Assembly (NCBI GenBank): GCA_051984675.1
Contig: JBPYFK010000160.1
Span: 1-64,000 of the forward strand
From: JBPYFK01 sp051984675
GTDB taxonomy: Bacteria > Actinomycetota > Actinomycetes > Mycobacteriales > Pseudonocardiaceae
Length of the DNA stretch: 64,000 nt
Reading direction: 5' to 3'
Each line of letters opens with the position of its first letter. The first letter of the stretch is position 1. Positions 13,438-21,841 of this stretch are shown one piece after another. The notes beneath the pieces were generated by a model that saw only the letters and a program-made list of their open reading frames with translations, did not search any database and was not told where the DNA came from. Position numbers and translations under genes: made by a program.

Positions 13438-13461
13438 CTGGCTCGTAAACAAGCGAGTCAG
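13438..13461. promoter_or_regulatory. Inverted repeat before SDR gene
   Basis: CTGGCTCG (13438-13445) and CGAGTCAG (13454-13461) match in 7 of 8 pairs around an 8-bp spacer. The right arm runs into the GGGAGG ribosome binding site of the SDR gene. The size suits a TetR-type operator; the regulator is not known. Confidence 0.4.
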
Positions 13462-13470
13462 GGAGGTCGC

Positions 13471-14355
13471 ATGCCGACGACGGTGGCCGGCAAGGTGGTC
13501 CTGATCACCGGAGCCGCCAGGGGGATTGGCGCGCAGACCGCGCGTGAACTCGCGGGTCGTGGCGCCAAGGTGTCGCTGGTCGGCCTCGAATCCGACCGGC
13601 TCCAGGAACTGGCCACCGAGCTGGGCAAGGAGCACGCCTGGTTCGAAGCGGACGTGACCGACCCGGACTCGCTGGCCGCTGCCGTGGCCGGGACCGTCGA
13701 CGCCTTGGGCGGTATCGACGTCGTCATCGCCAACGCCGGTGTGGCGCCGTTCGGCAGCGTGCGAACGATGGACCCGCGTGCCTTCACGAAGACCGTCGAC
13801 GTCAACCTCAACGGCGTCTTCCACACGGTACGGGCCGCGCTGCCGCACGTGATCGAGCGGCGCGGATACGTCTTGGTGGTGTCGTCGCTCTCGGCGTTCG
13901 CGCCCGTCGCTGGGATGTCCGCCTACACTGCCAGCAAGGCGGGTGCTGAGGCGCTGGCCAGTGCCTTGTACTCGGAGGTCGCGCATCTGGGTGTGGCTGT
14001 CGGCAGCGCGCACCCCTCGTGGATCGACACCGACATGGTGCGCGATGCCGCCGAGGATCTGGGCAGCTTCCGTGCCATGCGCCAGCGCCTGCCCTGGCCC
14101 ATGCGTTCGGTGACCACGGTGACGACGTGCGCTCGCGCCTTCGCCGACGGTGTGGAGCGGCGTGCGCGGCGGGTTTACGTGCCCGGGTCGATCGTGCTGT
14201 TGCACTGGCTGCGGAACCTGCCCGCGTCCCGACTGGTCAGTTTCCTCATGGCGCCGACCCTGCGCAAGCTCGTGCCGGCGATGGAGAAGGAGACCACCGA
14301 ACTCGGTCGGTCCTTCAGTGAGCGCCACCAACGCCTGAACGTCGGCGACAAGTAG
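13471..14355 (+). CDS. Short-chain dehydrogenase/reductase with C-terminal extension
   Basis: This 294-residue classical SDR has the cofactor motif TGAARGIG near residue 12, NAG near 86, and the catalytic pair in SSLSAFAPVAGMSAYTASK. After the core, about 50 extra residues include a hydrophobic basic stretch (VPGSIVLLHWLRNLPASRLVSFLM), which suggests membrane association, as in several mycobacterial SDRs. GGGAGG at 13461-13466 fixes ATG 13471. The substrate cannot be told from sequence. It stands alone between the sdh operon and a spermidine-synthase-like gene. Confidence 0.85.
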   Translation: MPTTVAGKVVLITGAARGIGAQTARELAGRGAKVSLVGLESDRLQELATELGKEHAWFEADVTDPDSLAAAVAGTVDALGGIDVVIANAGVAPFGSVRTMDPRAFTKTVDVNLNGVFHTVRAALPHVIERRGYVLVVSSLSAFAPVAGMSAYTASKAGAEALASALYSEVAHLGVAVGSAHPSWIDTDMVRDAAEDLGSFRAMRQRLPWPMRSVTTVTTCARAFADGVERRARRVYVPGSIVLLHWLRNLPASRLVSFLMAPTLRKLVPAMEKETTELGRSFSERHQRLNVGDK

Positions 14356-14402
14356 ATCGCCGGAACATCTCACCCGAACGCCCACATCCGCTGGTACACA
14401 TC

Positions 14403-14420
14403 GGACTCGTGATCGAGTCC
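14403..14420. promoter_or_regulatory. Perfect 7-bp inverted repeat in intergenic region
   Basis: GGACTCG and CGAGTCC flank TGAT, 47 bp after the SDR stop and about 95 bp before the next start. It could be a weak terminator or an operator; the stem is too short to decide. Confidence 0.35.
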
Positions 14421-14514
14421 CCCTCCGGGGAGCCCGGCAGGGCATCCGGCTGCGTAGGATAGAACGTTATCGCAGGCAGGGTCGCCCCGGGGCAGCAGCG
14501 GAAGGCTGGTGAGA

Positions 14515-15432
14515 ATGACAGACGCACGTGGCACGCGGTGGGTTCAGGACTGGATTCGCGGTGACGTGGTGGAACGGTGGCGCGTCGACGAGGTGCTCTA
14601 CGAGGGCGCCACACCTTTCCAGCAGGTCCTTATTGGACGCACCGCTCGTGGCATCACCCTGTTCTGCGACGACAATCCGCAGAGCACCGAGTTCGACCAG
14701 ATCGCCTTCCATGAGGCCGAGATCGTGCCGGCGATGCTGCTCGCCGAGCAGGTTCGGGACGTCCTCGTGATCGGTTCCAGCGAGGGCGTGGTCAGCCAGA
14801 TCGCCGCCGAGGCCGGGGCGCGCCGCGTGGACCACGTGGACATCGACCAACGTTGCGTCGAGCTGTGCGCGGACTACCTACCGTTCGGGTTTACTCGCGA
14901 GGACGTGACGCGTGCGGAGCGCGGCGACGGAGCGGTCCGGCTGCATTACGATGATGGACTCGCGTTCGTGGACCGCGCGGGGGCCGCCGGTGAGTGCTAC
15001 GACGTCGTCGTGCTCGACCTGCCGGAGGAGCAGGAGGACCAGTTCTCGCAGCAGAACCGACTATACGCCGCGGACTTCTTGCGGCAGTGCAAGGCATTGC
15101 TAACCGACGGTGGTGTGGTGGCCACGCACATCTGCCGGCCGTCGCTGTTCCTGCCCATGGCGGGGATTGAGCACGCTCTCGAACGCCCGTTGCGGAGGTT
15201 CCGGGAGGTGTTCGCGACGGCTGTCCCCTTCCGCTCCGACGAGCATCCGTGGAGCACGGTGCTGTTGGGCAGTAACGCGCACCACCCGGAGCCGGTCTCG
15301 GTGATGCGGAACCGACTGTCCGGTTTGCCATATCCGCCGAGCAGCATCGACGACCTCGCGCTCCGCAGGTGCGCGGCCTCGCCGCGCCAACAGTCAGCTG
15401 GCCCGGCTCAGCGCGTCCGTAGGGCCGGCTGA
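14515..15432 (+). CDS. Spermidine synthase-like protein
   Basis: This 305-residue protein has the aminopropyltransferase-like Rossmann core: LVIGSSEGVVSQIAAE stands in for the usual GGGdG loop, VDHVDIDQRCVELC carries the acidic ribose-binding residue, LHYDDGLAFV matches the xxDGxxF motif, and VVVLDLPEE stands at the catalytic Asp position. The Gly-rich loop and the D-S-x-D-P motif are altered, so true spermidine synthesis is uncertain; it may use another decarboxylated-AdoMet or AdoMet substrate. ATG 14515 is 9 nt after GGAAGG; GTG 14509 is too close. The last 30 residues are Arg-rich and probably disordered. Confidence 0.75.
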   Translation: MTDARGTRWVQDWIRGDVVERWRVDEVLYEGATPFQQVLIGRTARGITLFCDDNPQSTEFDQIAFHEAEIVPAMLLAEQVRDVLVIGSSEGVVSQIAAEAGARRVDHVDIDQRCVELCADYLPFGFTREDVTRAERGDGAVRLHYDDGLAFVDRAGAAGECYDVVVLDLPEEQEDQFSQQNRLYAADFLRQCKALLTDGGVVATHICRPSLFLPMAGIEHALERPLRRFREVFATAVPFRSDEHPWSTVLLGSNAHHPEPVSVMRNRLSGLPYPPSSIDDLALRRCAASPRQQSAGPAQRVRRAG

Positions 15433-15467
15433 AAGCTGGTTCTCGCGGGTCACGACGTTGCGTTGCG

Positions 15468-15794
15468 CTAGCGGTACCGGATGGTCTCGCAGCGATCCAG
15501 CACGACTAGACCTTCGCCGATGAGTTCGTCCAGCTGGGGCAGGAACTTTCGGATCTTGTCCTCATCGTCGATGATGATGATCGCGACCGGAAGGTCCTCA
15601 CCGAGGCTGAGCAGGCGTGTCGTGTGCACCAGGGCGGAGGCGCCGAACCCTTCGATGCCGCGAAACACGGACGCTCCGGCTAGCCCTGCGGTGTGCGCAC
15701 GGTGCACGATCTCGCTGAACAGGGGTCTGTGGTGCCACGTGTCGTCCTCGCCGACGAGGATCATGGCTCGCAAGGCTGGCTCGGTGCGCTTCAT
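15468..15794 (-). CDS. DUF190-family protein
   Basis: This 108-residue protein belongs to a PII-like family: ALRAMILVGEDDTWHHRPLFSEIVHRAHTAG opens it, followed by GASVFRGIEGFG and LPVAIIIIDDEDKI. The family has a ferredoxin-like alpha/beta fold and often stands beside CrcB/Fluc fluoride channels; no such channel is present here. The gene is convergent with the spermidine-synthase-like gene and divergent from the isomerase gene. The function is unknown. Confidence 0.8.
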   Translation of the reverse strand: MKRTEPALRAMILVGEDDTWHHRPLFSEIVHRAHTAGLAGASVFRGIEGFGASALVHTTRLLSLGEDLPVAIIIIDDEDKIRKFLPQLDELIGEGLVVLDRCETIRYR

Positions 15795-15879
15795 CGCTGC
15801 CTCCGGGCGGCGCCGGTGGTGCCTGGAAGCGTCAGCCTAACCGCGTGGCGGCTGGCTGATCGTGTAGGAGGAGGAGCGG

Positions 15880-17094
15880 ATGGACACGGCGTGGCTCAAT
15901 GCGGAAGCGGGCAGGCTGCTGGAATTCGGTGCGGCAGCACGCCTGCCCGGACGAGGGTTCGGGTGGCTCGACGGCGATGGCCGGGTGGACGAGGCCCGGA
16001 ACCTGCCGCTGTGGATCACCGCTCGGATGACACACGTATTCGCGTTGGGGCACACGATCGGGCATCCGGGAGCGGGAGAGCTTGTCGATCATGGACTGGC
16101 CGCGCTGGCCGGGCCCTTCCGCGACCCCGTCCACGATGGTTGGTATGCCGAACTGACGCCGGAGGGCACCCCGGCGGTCAACACGAAGGCCGCGTACGAG
16201 CACGCGTTCGTGGTACTGGCGGCCAGTAGCGCGTCAGCCGTGGGACGTCCTGGCGCCGCCGAGTTGTTCGCGGATGCGTGCCACGTCATGGCGGAGCGGT
16301 TCTGGAGCGCTGCCGAGGGCCGGTGTGTAGAGCAGTATCGCGAGGACTGGAGCGAGCCCGAGAAGTATCGTGGCGCGAACAGCAACATGCACGCCGTGGA
16401 AGCGTTTCTCGCGGCAGCGGACGTCTCGGGTGACCCGGTCTGGCGGCAGCGGGCGCTGAGCATCGCGGATCACCTGGTCAATGAGGTCGCCCGCGCGCAC
16501 GCCTGGCGGCTGCCGGAACATTTCGACCCGGGCTGGTCGGTGATCCTGGAGTACAATGTGGACTCCAAGGGAGATCAGTTTCGCCCGTACGGTGCCACGA
16601 TCGGCCACTGGATGGAATGGGCACGGTTGCTCCTGCACCTGGACGCGGCGCTGGACACGCCACCGGACTGGCTGACGGAGGCCGCTCGGGAGCTGTTCGG
16701 CACCGCGGTGCGGGTTGGCTGGTCAGCCGACGGGAGTTCGGGATTCGTGTACACAGTGGACTGGGATGACGTACCGGTGGTGCGGGAACGGATGCACTGG
16801 GTGATCGCGGAGGCGATCGCGGCCGCTTCCGCGCTCGCGACGCGTACCGGAGATCCCGAATACGTCCGCTGGTACGAGACTTTCTGGGACTACGCGCGGA
16901 CGTACGTAATCGATCATCACCGGGGCAGCTGGCATCACGAACTCGACGACCGAAACCGGCCGTCCGCCACGGTCTGGCAGGGCAAGCCGGATATCTATCA
17001 CGCGGTGCAGGCAAGCCTGCTGTCACAGGTTCCGCTGGCCCCCACGCTGTCGCTAGCCCTCAAGTCGAGCGCACTGAAGGAGCGAGCACAGTGA
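15880..17094 (+). CDS. AGE-family sugar epimerase/isomerase
   Basis: This 404-residue protein has the (alpha/alpha)6 barrel pattern of N-acylglucosamine 2-epimerase, mannose isomerase and sulfoquinovose isomerase. Family signatures are WITARMTHVFALGH near residue 45, VHDGWYAEL near 85, ANSNMHAVEAFLAA near 165 and the late WEH-like His segments. These enzymes interconvert aldose and ketose or 2-epimers using His residues in the barrel. A mannose-type isomerase is the most likely subtype but is not proven. A run of GGAG repeats precedes ATG 15880. The stop overlaps the next gene by 4 nt (GTGA), so the two are coupled. Confidence 0.8.
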   Translation: MDTAWLNAEAGRLLEFGAAARLPGRGFGWLDGDGRVDEARNLPLWITARMTHVFALGHTIGHPGAGELVDHGLAALAGPFRDPVHDGWYAELTPEGTPAVNTKAAYEHAFVVLAASSASAVGRPGAAELFADACHVMAERFWSAAEGRCVEQYREDWSEPEKYRGANSNMHAVEAFLAAADVSGDPVWRQRALSIADHLVNEVARAHAWRLPEHFDPGWSVILEYNVDSKGDQFRPYGATIGHWMEWARLLLHLDAALDTPPDWLTEAARELFGTAVRVGWSADGSSGFVYTVDWDDVPVVRERMHWVIAEAIAAASALATRTGDPEYVRWYETFWDYARTYVIDHHRGSWHHELDDRNRPSATVWQGKPDIYHAVQASLLSQVPLAPTLSLALKSSALKERAQ

Positions 17095-17996
17095 GAGCGG
17101 TGACGTTTTCCTCCTACGGTCCACCGGAAGTCCTCCGGTTGACCGATATCCCCGATCCGCACGCGGCGGAAGGCCAGGTACGGGTGCGGGTCCGAGCCGC
17201 CGGCGTCCAGCCCTTCGACACGAAGATGCGCTCTGGCCAGATCGACCTTCCCGTAACGTTCCCGCAGATGCTCGGGAACGAGTTCGCGGGTGTGGTCGAC
17301 GAGGTCGGTGACGGCGTCAGCGGAGTCTCGGTCGGGGACGAGGTTCTCGGCTGGGCCTTCATGTGCTGCTATGCGGAATGCGTCGCGGTGAGCGCGAAGC
17401 GGATCGTGCCCAAACCGGCGGGCGTTCCGTGGGAAGTCGCGGGTGTGTTGTCCGCGTCCGGGCAGACGGCGTACTCGGCACTGCAGGAGTTGGGGATCGG
17501 GCCAGGAGTCACCGTGCTGATCCATGCCGCGGCCGGTGGGGTCGGCACGTTCGCCGTGCAGCTCGCGCGGGAATGGGGCGCAGCGGTCATCGGCACCGCC
17601 AGTGAGCGCAACCACGACTATCTCCGCTCCTTGGGCGCGACACCGGTCACCTACGGTGCGGGGATGGTCGAGCGGGTGCGGGCAGCGGCGCCCGGAGGTG
17701 TGGACGCCGCGCTGGATGGCGCTGGCGGTGCCGCCTTGCGGGCGTCGGCCGAGATCGTGGCCGACCGAAATCGCATCGGTACGCTCGTCGACCCGGTGCT
17801 GGCGGAGGAGTTGGGGGTACGGGCTCTGCAGGGCAAGCGTTCCGTGGCTCGGCTCGCTGACCTCGTCGACTTGTACGTCCGGGGGAAGCTGCGCGTGCAG
17901 ATCGCGAAGGCTTTCCCACTGGAGCGGGCCGCCGACGCCCATCGCGAGGTCGAAGGCGGTCATGTCCGGGGCAAGGTGGTCCTGACTGTCGAGTGA
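17091..17996 (+). CDS. Quinone oxidoreductase-like MDR protein
   Basis: This 301-residue medium-chain dehydrogenase/reductase lacks zinc-binding Cys clusters and so is of the quinone oxidoreductase (QOR) type. The N-terminal GroES-like domain contains VRVRAAGVQPFDTKMRSG and LGNEFAGVV; the NADPH-binding fold is HAAAGGVGTFAVQLAR near residue 145. It probably reduces an alpha,beta-unsaturated carbonyl or quinone with NADPH. The GTG at 17091 overlaps the isomerase gene, which suggests a shared pathway that I cannot name. Confidence 0.85.
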   Translation: MRAVTFSSYGPPEVLRLTDIPDPHAAEGQVRVRVRAAGVQPFDTKMRSGQIDLPVTFPQMLGNEFAGVVDEVGDGVSGVSVGDEVLGWAFMCCYAECVAVSAKRIVPKPAGVPWEVAGVLSASGQTAYSALQELGIGPGVTVLIHAAAGGVGTFAVQLAREWGAAVIGTASERNHDYLRSLGATPVTYGAGMVERVRAAAPGGVDAALDGAGGAALRASAEIVADRNRIGTLVDPVLAEELGVRALQGKRSVARLADLVDLYVRGKLRVQIAKAFPLERAADAHREVEGGHVRGKVVLTVE

Positions 17997-18281
17997 TCAG
18001 GAGCGCGTCCCGCACCGACTGATCCAGAGTTGGTGCGGACATCCGAACATAGATCCACGATGTCGCTAGGCCAAGAGCGGGACGATGTGCCGCTCTCCGG
18101 CCCGGCGCCGTTGTCAACGGGCCTACCGGCATGATGGTGTCAGTGGTGTGTGCCACCGTGCGTGACGAAGCGCGGTGGTTGCGCGCGGCGATCTCCCGGC
18201 GTCGCTGCGTGTGCGGGCTCTGCGAAGCAGGGCTCGGTCATTCCAGTACCCGGTGACGGGTGAGGACTACGGGAGGATTGC
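17997..18281. other. Intergenic region, weak terminator-like dyad
   Basis: This 285-bp stretch holds no credible gene. CCGCACC (18010-18016) and GGTGCGG (18032-18038) form a 7-bp stem with a 15-nt loop just after the oxidoreductase stop, a possible terminator. The GGGAGG at 18271-18276 is the ribosome binding site of the following gene. Confidence 0.45.
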
Positions 18282-19142
18282 GTGCGGCTCATGCGATTGG
18301 GTCCGGTCGGGCAGGAGCGACCGGTCGTGGCGGACGACTCCGGCACGGTTTTCGACCTCGCACCGCTGACTACCGACATCGATGGCGGGTTCCTGGAGGA
18401 CGGCGGCATCGAGCGAGCCCGAGAGGCGCTGCGCTCCGGGACGCTGCCGGGGATCGCGGATGCCCAGGGGTTGCGCATCGGTCCGCCGGTCGCGCGGCCC
18501 ACGGCGGTGCTGTGCATCGGGCAGAACTATGCCGCGCACGCGGCGGAGTCCGGTGGTGCGCCGCCGAAACGGCCGATCTTGTTCTTCAAGCACCCCAACA
18601 CCGTGGTCGGTCCGAACGATGACGTGCGCGTCCCGCCCGGGGCGCAGAAGGTCGACTGGGAGGTGGAGCTGGCGGTGGTGATCGGCCGCCGCGCCCGCTA
18701 CCTCGACTCGACCGAGGAAGCTGCGCAGTACATCGCGGGCTACACGATCTCCAACGACGTCTCGGAACGGGACTACCAGCGGGAGCACTCCGGCGGGCAA
18801 TGGTCGAAGGGGAAGTGCTGCGAGACGTTCAACCCGCTCGGGCCGTGGCTGGTACCCGCCTCGGACCTGCCGGACGGGCCGCAGCAGCTCGGGATGCGAC
18901 TGCTCGTCAACGGCGAGAAGCGGCAGGACTCCGCCACGTCGGACATGATTTTCGGGGTGTACGAGCTGGTGCGTGACCTCAGCCAGTACACAGTGCTGGA
19001 ACCTGGCGACGTGATCAGCACCGGTACCCCGCAGGGTGTCGCGATGTCCGGCCGGTTCCCGTACCTCAAGGCCGGCGACATCATGGAACTGGAGATCGAC
19101 CATCTGGGGCGCCAGCGGCAACATGTCGTGTCGGCGCCCTGA
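18282..19142 (+). CDS. Fumarylacetoacetate hydrolase-family protein
   Basis: This 286-residue protein starts at GTG 18282, 5 nt after GGGAGG. VLCIGQNYAAHAAE near residue 79, PILFFKHPNTVVGP, the metal site DWEVELAVVIG near residue 125 and GDVISTGTPQGVA near residue 247 are the standard FAH-family motifs with Glu/Asp Mg ligands. Members hydrolyse or decarboxylate 2,4-dioxo acids. The N-terminus MRLMRLGPVGQERP resembles proteins annotated as ureidoglycolate lyase or 2,4-diketo-3-deoxy-L-fuconate hydrolase. With the SDR behind it, a sugar-acid route of the fuconate type is a reasonable guess. Confidence 0.85.
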   Translation: MRLMRLGPVGQERPVVADDSGTVFDLAPLTTDIDGGFLEDGGIERAREALRSGTLPGIADAQGLRIGPPVARPTAVLCIGQNYAAHAAESGGAPPKRPILFFKHPNTVVGPNDDVRVPPGAQKVDWEVELAVVIGRRARYLDSTEEAAQYIAGYTISNDVSERDYQREHSGGQWSKGKCCETFNPLGPWLVPASDLPDGPQQLGMRLLVNGEKRQDSATSDMIFGVYELVRDLSQYTVLEPGDVISTGTPQGVAMSGRFPYLKAGDIMELEIDHLGRQRQHVVSAP

Positions 19143-19152
19143 GGACTGTCGA

Positions 19153-19188
19153 GGTTGTGGCCCGGCCCGGCACGGCCGGGCCACGACC
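19153..19188. terminator. Hairpin between FAH and SDR genes
   Basis: A 15-bp stem (19153-19167 with 19174-19188, one T-G wobble) has a core of GTGGCCCGGCC / GGCCGGGCCAC and a 6-nt loop. It lies 10 bp after the FAH stop and 26 bp before the SDR start. It may attenuate read-through or stabilise the upstream mRNA rather than end the operon. Confidence 0.65.
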
Positions 19189-19214
19189 CTGCGCACCACA
19201 TCGAGGAGCATGCG

Positions 19215-19982
19215 ATGACGGCTGACGTGGCGGCGCGTGCGGAGTTCGCCGGGCTCACCGCGGTCGTGACCGGCGGCGCGTCCGGGATCGGGCTGGCGAC
19301 CGCGAACCTACTCACCCAGCGGGGTGCGAGCGTCGCGGTCCTGGACATCGACCCGGTGGGCCTGCCCGAGCCGCTGCGTGGCTTCTCCGCCGACGTGACG
19401 GATCGTGCGCGCGTCGACGGCGCCATCTCGCTGATCGCCAGCCAGTTCGGCGGTATCGACATCCTGGTCAACAACGCCGGCATCGGCACCCAGGGAACGG
19501 TCGAGGACAACGACGACAGCGAGTGGCACCACGTGCTCGACGTCAACGTCATCGGAACCGCGCGGGTCACCCGCGCGGCGCTGCCGTACCTGCGGAAGTC
19601 CCGCACGCCCGCAGTGGTCAACACGTGCTCGATCGTGGCGACCGCCGGACTGCCCCGGCGCGCGGTGTATTCGGCCAGCAAAGGCGCGATCTTGGCGCTG
19701 ACCCGCGCGATGGCCGTCGACCACGTCAGCGAGGGGATACGCGTCAACTGCGTCACCCCGGGCACCGTGGACACGCCGTGGGTTGGCCGGCTGCTCGACG
19801 CCGCCGACGATCCCGTGGCCGAGCGCGCCGGGCTGGAAGCGCGTCAGCCGATCGGTCGGCTGGTCAGCGCGCAGGAGGTCGCGGAAGGGATCGCGTACCT
19901 CGCGAGTCCCATGTCTGGCGCGACCACAGGCGTGGCGCTGGCGGTCGATGGCGGGATGGACGGGCTCCGGCCGCGCCGCTGA
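19215..19982 (+). CDS. Short-chain dehydrogenase
   Basis: This 255-residue classical SDR has TGGASGIG near residue 20, NNAG near 88, a catalytic Ser in NTCSIVA and YSASKGA near residue 154, and ends with VDGGMDG as FabG-like dehydrogenases do. ATG 19215 follows GAGGAG by 6 nt; the longer frame to 19155 is rejected. FAH/SDR pairs occur in L-fucose and L-rhamnose breakdown, where the SDR oxidises 2-keto-3-deoxy-L-fuconate; that role is inferred only from the neighbour. Confidence 0.85.
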   Translation: MTADVAARAEFAGLTAVVTGGASGIGLATANLLTQRGASVAVLDIDPVGLPEPLRGFSADVTDRARVDGAISLIASQFGGIDILVNNAGIGTQGTVEDNDDSEWHHVLDVNVIGTARVTRAALPYLRKSRTPAVVNTCSIVATAGLPRRAVYSASKGAILALTRAMAVDHVSEGIRVNCVTPGTVDTPWVGRLLDAADDPVAERAGLEARQPIGRLVSAQEVAEGIAYLASPMSGATTGVALAVDGGMDGLRPRR

Positions 19983-20024
19983 AAATCGGTGGAGAGGATC
20001 GCGCGCCGTAGCTACGGTTTCGCC

Positions 20025-20534
20025 GTGCCCGCACTGCGACTTCGCCGACTCGGGCTCGCCGACGAGGAGCCCTTCGTCGCCGCTCATCGGGAGTTGGCAG
20101 CTGAAGGGTTTAGATTCGGGCTCAGCTTCGAGCCGGGAATGTCGTGGAGCGCATACCTCAGGCTGTTGGAAGAGCAGCGTGCGGGTACCAAGCTGCCGGA
20201 AGGCTTGGTCCCGGCGACGTTCTTGGTGGCGGATGTCGGCGGTGAGATCGTCGGTCGTGCGTCCATCTGGCACGAGTTGAACGCCTTTCTGGCTCGCGAA
20301 GGCGGTCACGTCGGCTACTGCGTACTCCGCGATCACCGTCGGCGCGGCCACGCGACCGAGATCTTGCGGCAGAGTCTCGTTGTGGCGAGAGCGGTCGGGC
20401 TCGACAACGTGCTCGTGACCTGCGATGACGACAATGTCGCGTCGAGAAAGGTCATCGAGAGATGCGGTGGGCGGTTGGATTCTGTCGTTCAAGGCGAATC
20501 GGGCGCACCGTTGCGCCGGTATTGGATCACTTGA
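20025..20534 (+). CDS. GNAT-family N-acetyltransferase
   Basis: From GTG 20025 the protein has 169 residues with the GNAT acetyl-CoA loop: VGYCVLRDHRRRGHATEILRQ contains the Q/RxxGxG/A-like segment, and the C-terminal VTCDDDNVASRKVIERCGG matches motif B. No ribosome binding site is convincing; an in-frame GTG at 19989 would add 12 residues. It begins shortly after the SDR stop and ends 2 nt before the ComB-like start, so the three genes may be one transcript. The substrate is unknown. Confidence 0.8.
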   Translation: MPALRLRRLGLADEEPFVAAHRELAAEGFRFGLSFEPGMSWSAYLRLLEEQRAGTKLPEGLVPATFLVADVGGEIVGRASIWHELNAFLAREGGHVGYCVLRDHRRRGHATEILRQSLVVARAVGLDNVLVTCDDDNVASRKVIERCGGRLDSVVQGESGAPLRRYWIT

Positions 20535-20536
20535 TC

Positions 20537-21295
20537 GTGTCCCAGCGCTGTTTCGACGTCCGATTCGAGTGGGGATGCGACGGAGCCCAAGCGGTCGCGG
20601 CTGACTCGGATATCGCCGTTGTCGTCGACGTACTGTCGTTTATGACGACGTTGAGCGTCGCTGTTGACGCCGGCATCATGGTCTTTCCCTATCGCTGGAA
20701 TGACGAATCAGCCGTGGCTTTCGCCCACCAGCACGACGCTGCGCTCGCGGTCCCGCGATCTACCGCCGCAGCAGGCCAGATCAGCCTCTCGCCACGAAGC
20801 GTTCGAACCTGCCCGGTAGCGCCAAACAGACTCGTATTGCCGTCTCCCAACGGATCCACCATCGCGCACACGGTAGGGCGCAGCGCCGGTGCCTGCGTGG
20901 GAGCTGCCTTGCGCAACGCGGGCGCGGTTTCGGCATGGATCGCGCGGCAGTACGTGCCCGGCTCCACGACGGCCGTGATCGCTTCCGGCGAGCGTTGGCC
21001 CTCGGGGGCACTCCGTCCGGCGGTTGAGGATTTGTGGGGCGCAGGAGCGGTGATCTCGGGATTGGTCGACGCGGGGTGGAGCGCGCTATCGCCCGAAGCA
21101 CAGACTGCCCGAGCTGCGTACGAGACAGTGCGTCCGAACCCGCGCGACGCGTTGCTCGCCTCGGTGAGCGGAAAGGAACTCGTCGAGGCCGGGTACGAGG
21201 ACGACGTCCTGATCGCGGCCGAGTCGAACCGCAGCGGGTCCGTTCCGCTGCTGGTCGACCACGGCTTCATCGCTGCGGATCTCCGCGAACGTTAG
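20537..21295 (+). CDS. ComB-like 2-phosphosulfolactate phosphatase family protein
   Basis: This 252-residue protein shows the ComB family layout: DIAVVVDVLSFMTTLSVAVDAG near the N-terminus, LPSPNGSTIA in the middle, and GAALRNAGAVSAWIA followed by VIASGERWPSGALRPAVEDLWGAG with the acidic Mg-binding residues. In methanogens ComB removes phosphate from 2-phosphosulfolactate on the way to coenzyme M; the role of bacterial homologues is not settled. GTG 20537 begins 2 nt after the GNAT stop; a TTG 6 nt earlier is an alternative. Confidence 0.8.
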   Translation: MSQRCFDVRFEWGCDGAQAVAADSDIAVVVDVLSFMTTLSVAVDAGIMVFPYRWNDESAVAFAHQHDAALAVPRSTAAAGQISLSPRSVRTCPVAPNRLVLPSPNGSTIAHTVGRSAGACVGAALRNAGAVSAWIARQYVPGSTTAVIASGERWPSGALRPAVEDLWGAGAVISGLVDAGWSALSPEAQTARAAYETVRPNPRDALLASVSGKELVEAGYEDDVLIAAESNRSGSVPLLVDHGFIAADLRER

Positions 21296-21321
21296 ACCCG
21301 AACGTGGGTATCCTCAGTCTG

Positions 21322-21720
21322 ATGCAGCGCCGGGATTCGCCACACCGAACACAGCGACCCAATCCCTTCCAGTGGGTGTGGTACGCGTTCGGTGGGCGCC
21401 TGCCGGAGCGCTGCTGGGAATGGGTCCTGCATGACGTCACCTGCCGTACCTGGGTGCTGCGGCACCTGGCCCGATCACTGACCCAGTTGTTCCCGCTCTA
21501 CATCGTGGTGCTGCTCCTTCCGGGGCCGTTGTGGATACGCCTGGCGTCCTTACTCCTCGGTGTCGCCGTCGGGCTGTTCTATTCCGTGTGCTACATGGAG
21601 CAGACGTGTGAGCACCGGTTGCTGAAGCACGGTCACCCACCTGGCATCGGGCAGGAGATGCGTGGGATGTTCCGCGAGGTTCGGCGGGCGACGCGGCAGG
21701 CGGAACGCCGGCGTCGTTGA
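21322..21720 (+). CDS. DUF5313-like membrane protein
   Basis: This 132-residue protein opens with PNPFQWVWYAFGGRLPERCWEWVLHDVT, typical of the actinobacterial DUF5313 family. It has one hydrophobic hairpin (LFPLYIVVLLLPGPLWIRLASLLLG and VAVGLFYSVCYME) and a basic C-terminal tail. It is an inner-membrane protein of unknown function. ATG 21322 is preferred to GTG 21304. Confidence 0.7.
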   Translation: MQRRDSPHRTQRPNPFQWVWYAFGGRLPERCWEWVLHDVTCRTWVLRHLARSLTQLFPLYIVVLLLPGPLWIRLASLLLGVAVGLFYSVCYMEQTCEHRLLKHGHPPGIGQEMRGMFREVRRATRQAERRRR

Positions 21721-21772
21721 GCCCAGCACGATCACGGGGTGTGCTGTTGGTCACTTTCGTATGCGCCAACGC

Positions 21773-21793
21773 TTGGTGAACACGTATTACCAA
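21773..21793. promoter_or_regulatory. Inverted repeat upstream of metallo-hydrolase gene
   Basis: TTGGTGA (21773-21779) and TTACCAA (21787-21793) pair in 6 of 7 positions around ACACGTA, about 50 bp before the TTG start. The size fits an operator. It does not fit the KstR motif, because the right half lacks GTT. Confidence 0.4.
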
Positions 21794-21841
21794 ATGACCT
21801 GATCGGATTACTGGCCAGTACGGCGGGGAGGAGGTCGAGGC

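Noticed and set aside
21773..21793. TTGGTGA/TTACCAA dyad as a KstR site
   Set aside because: It contains AACACGTA rather than AACnnGTT, so it does not fit the motif; it is kept only as an unassigned operator.
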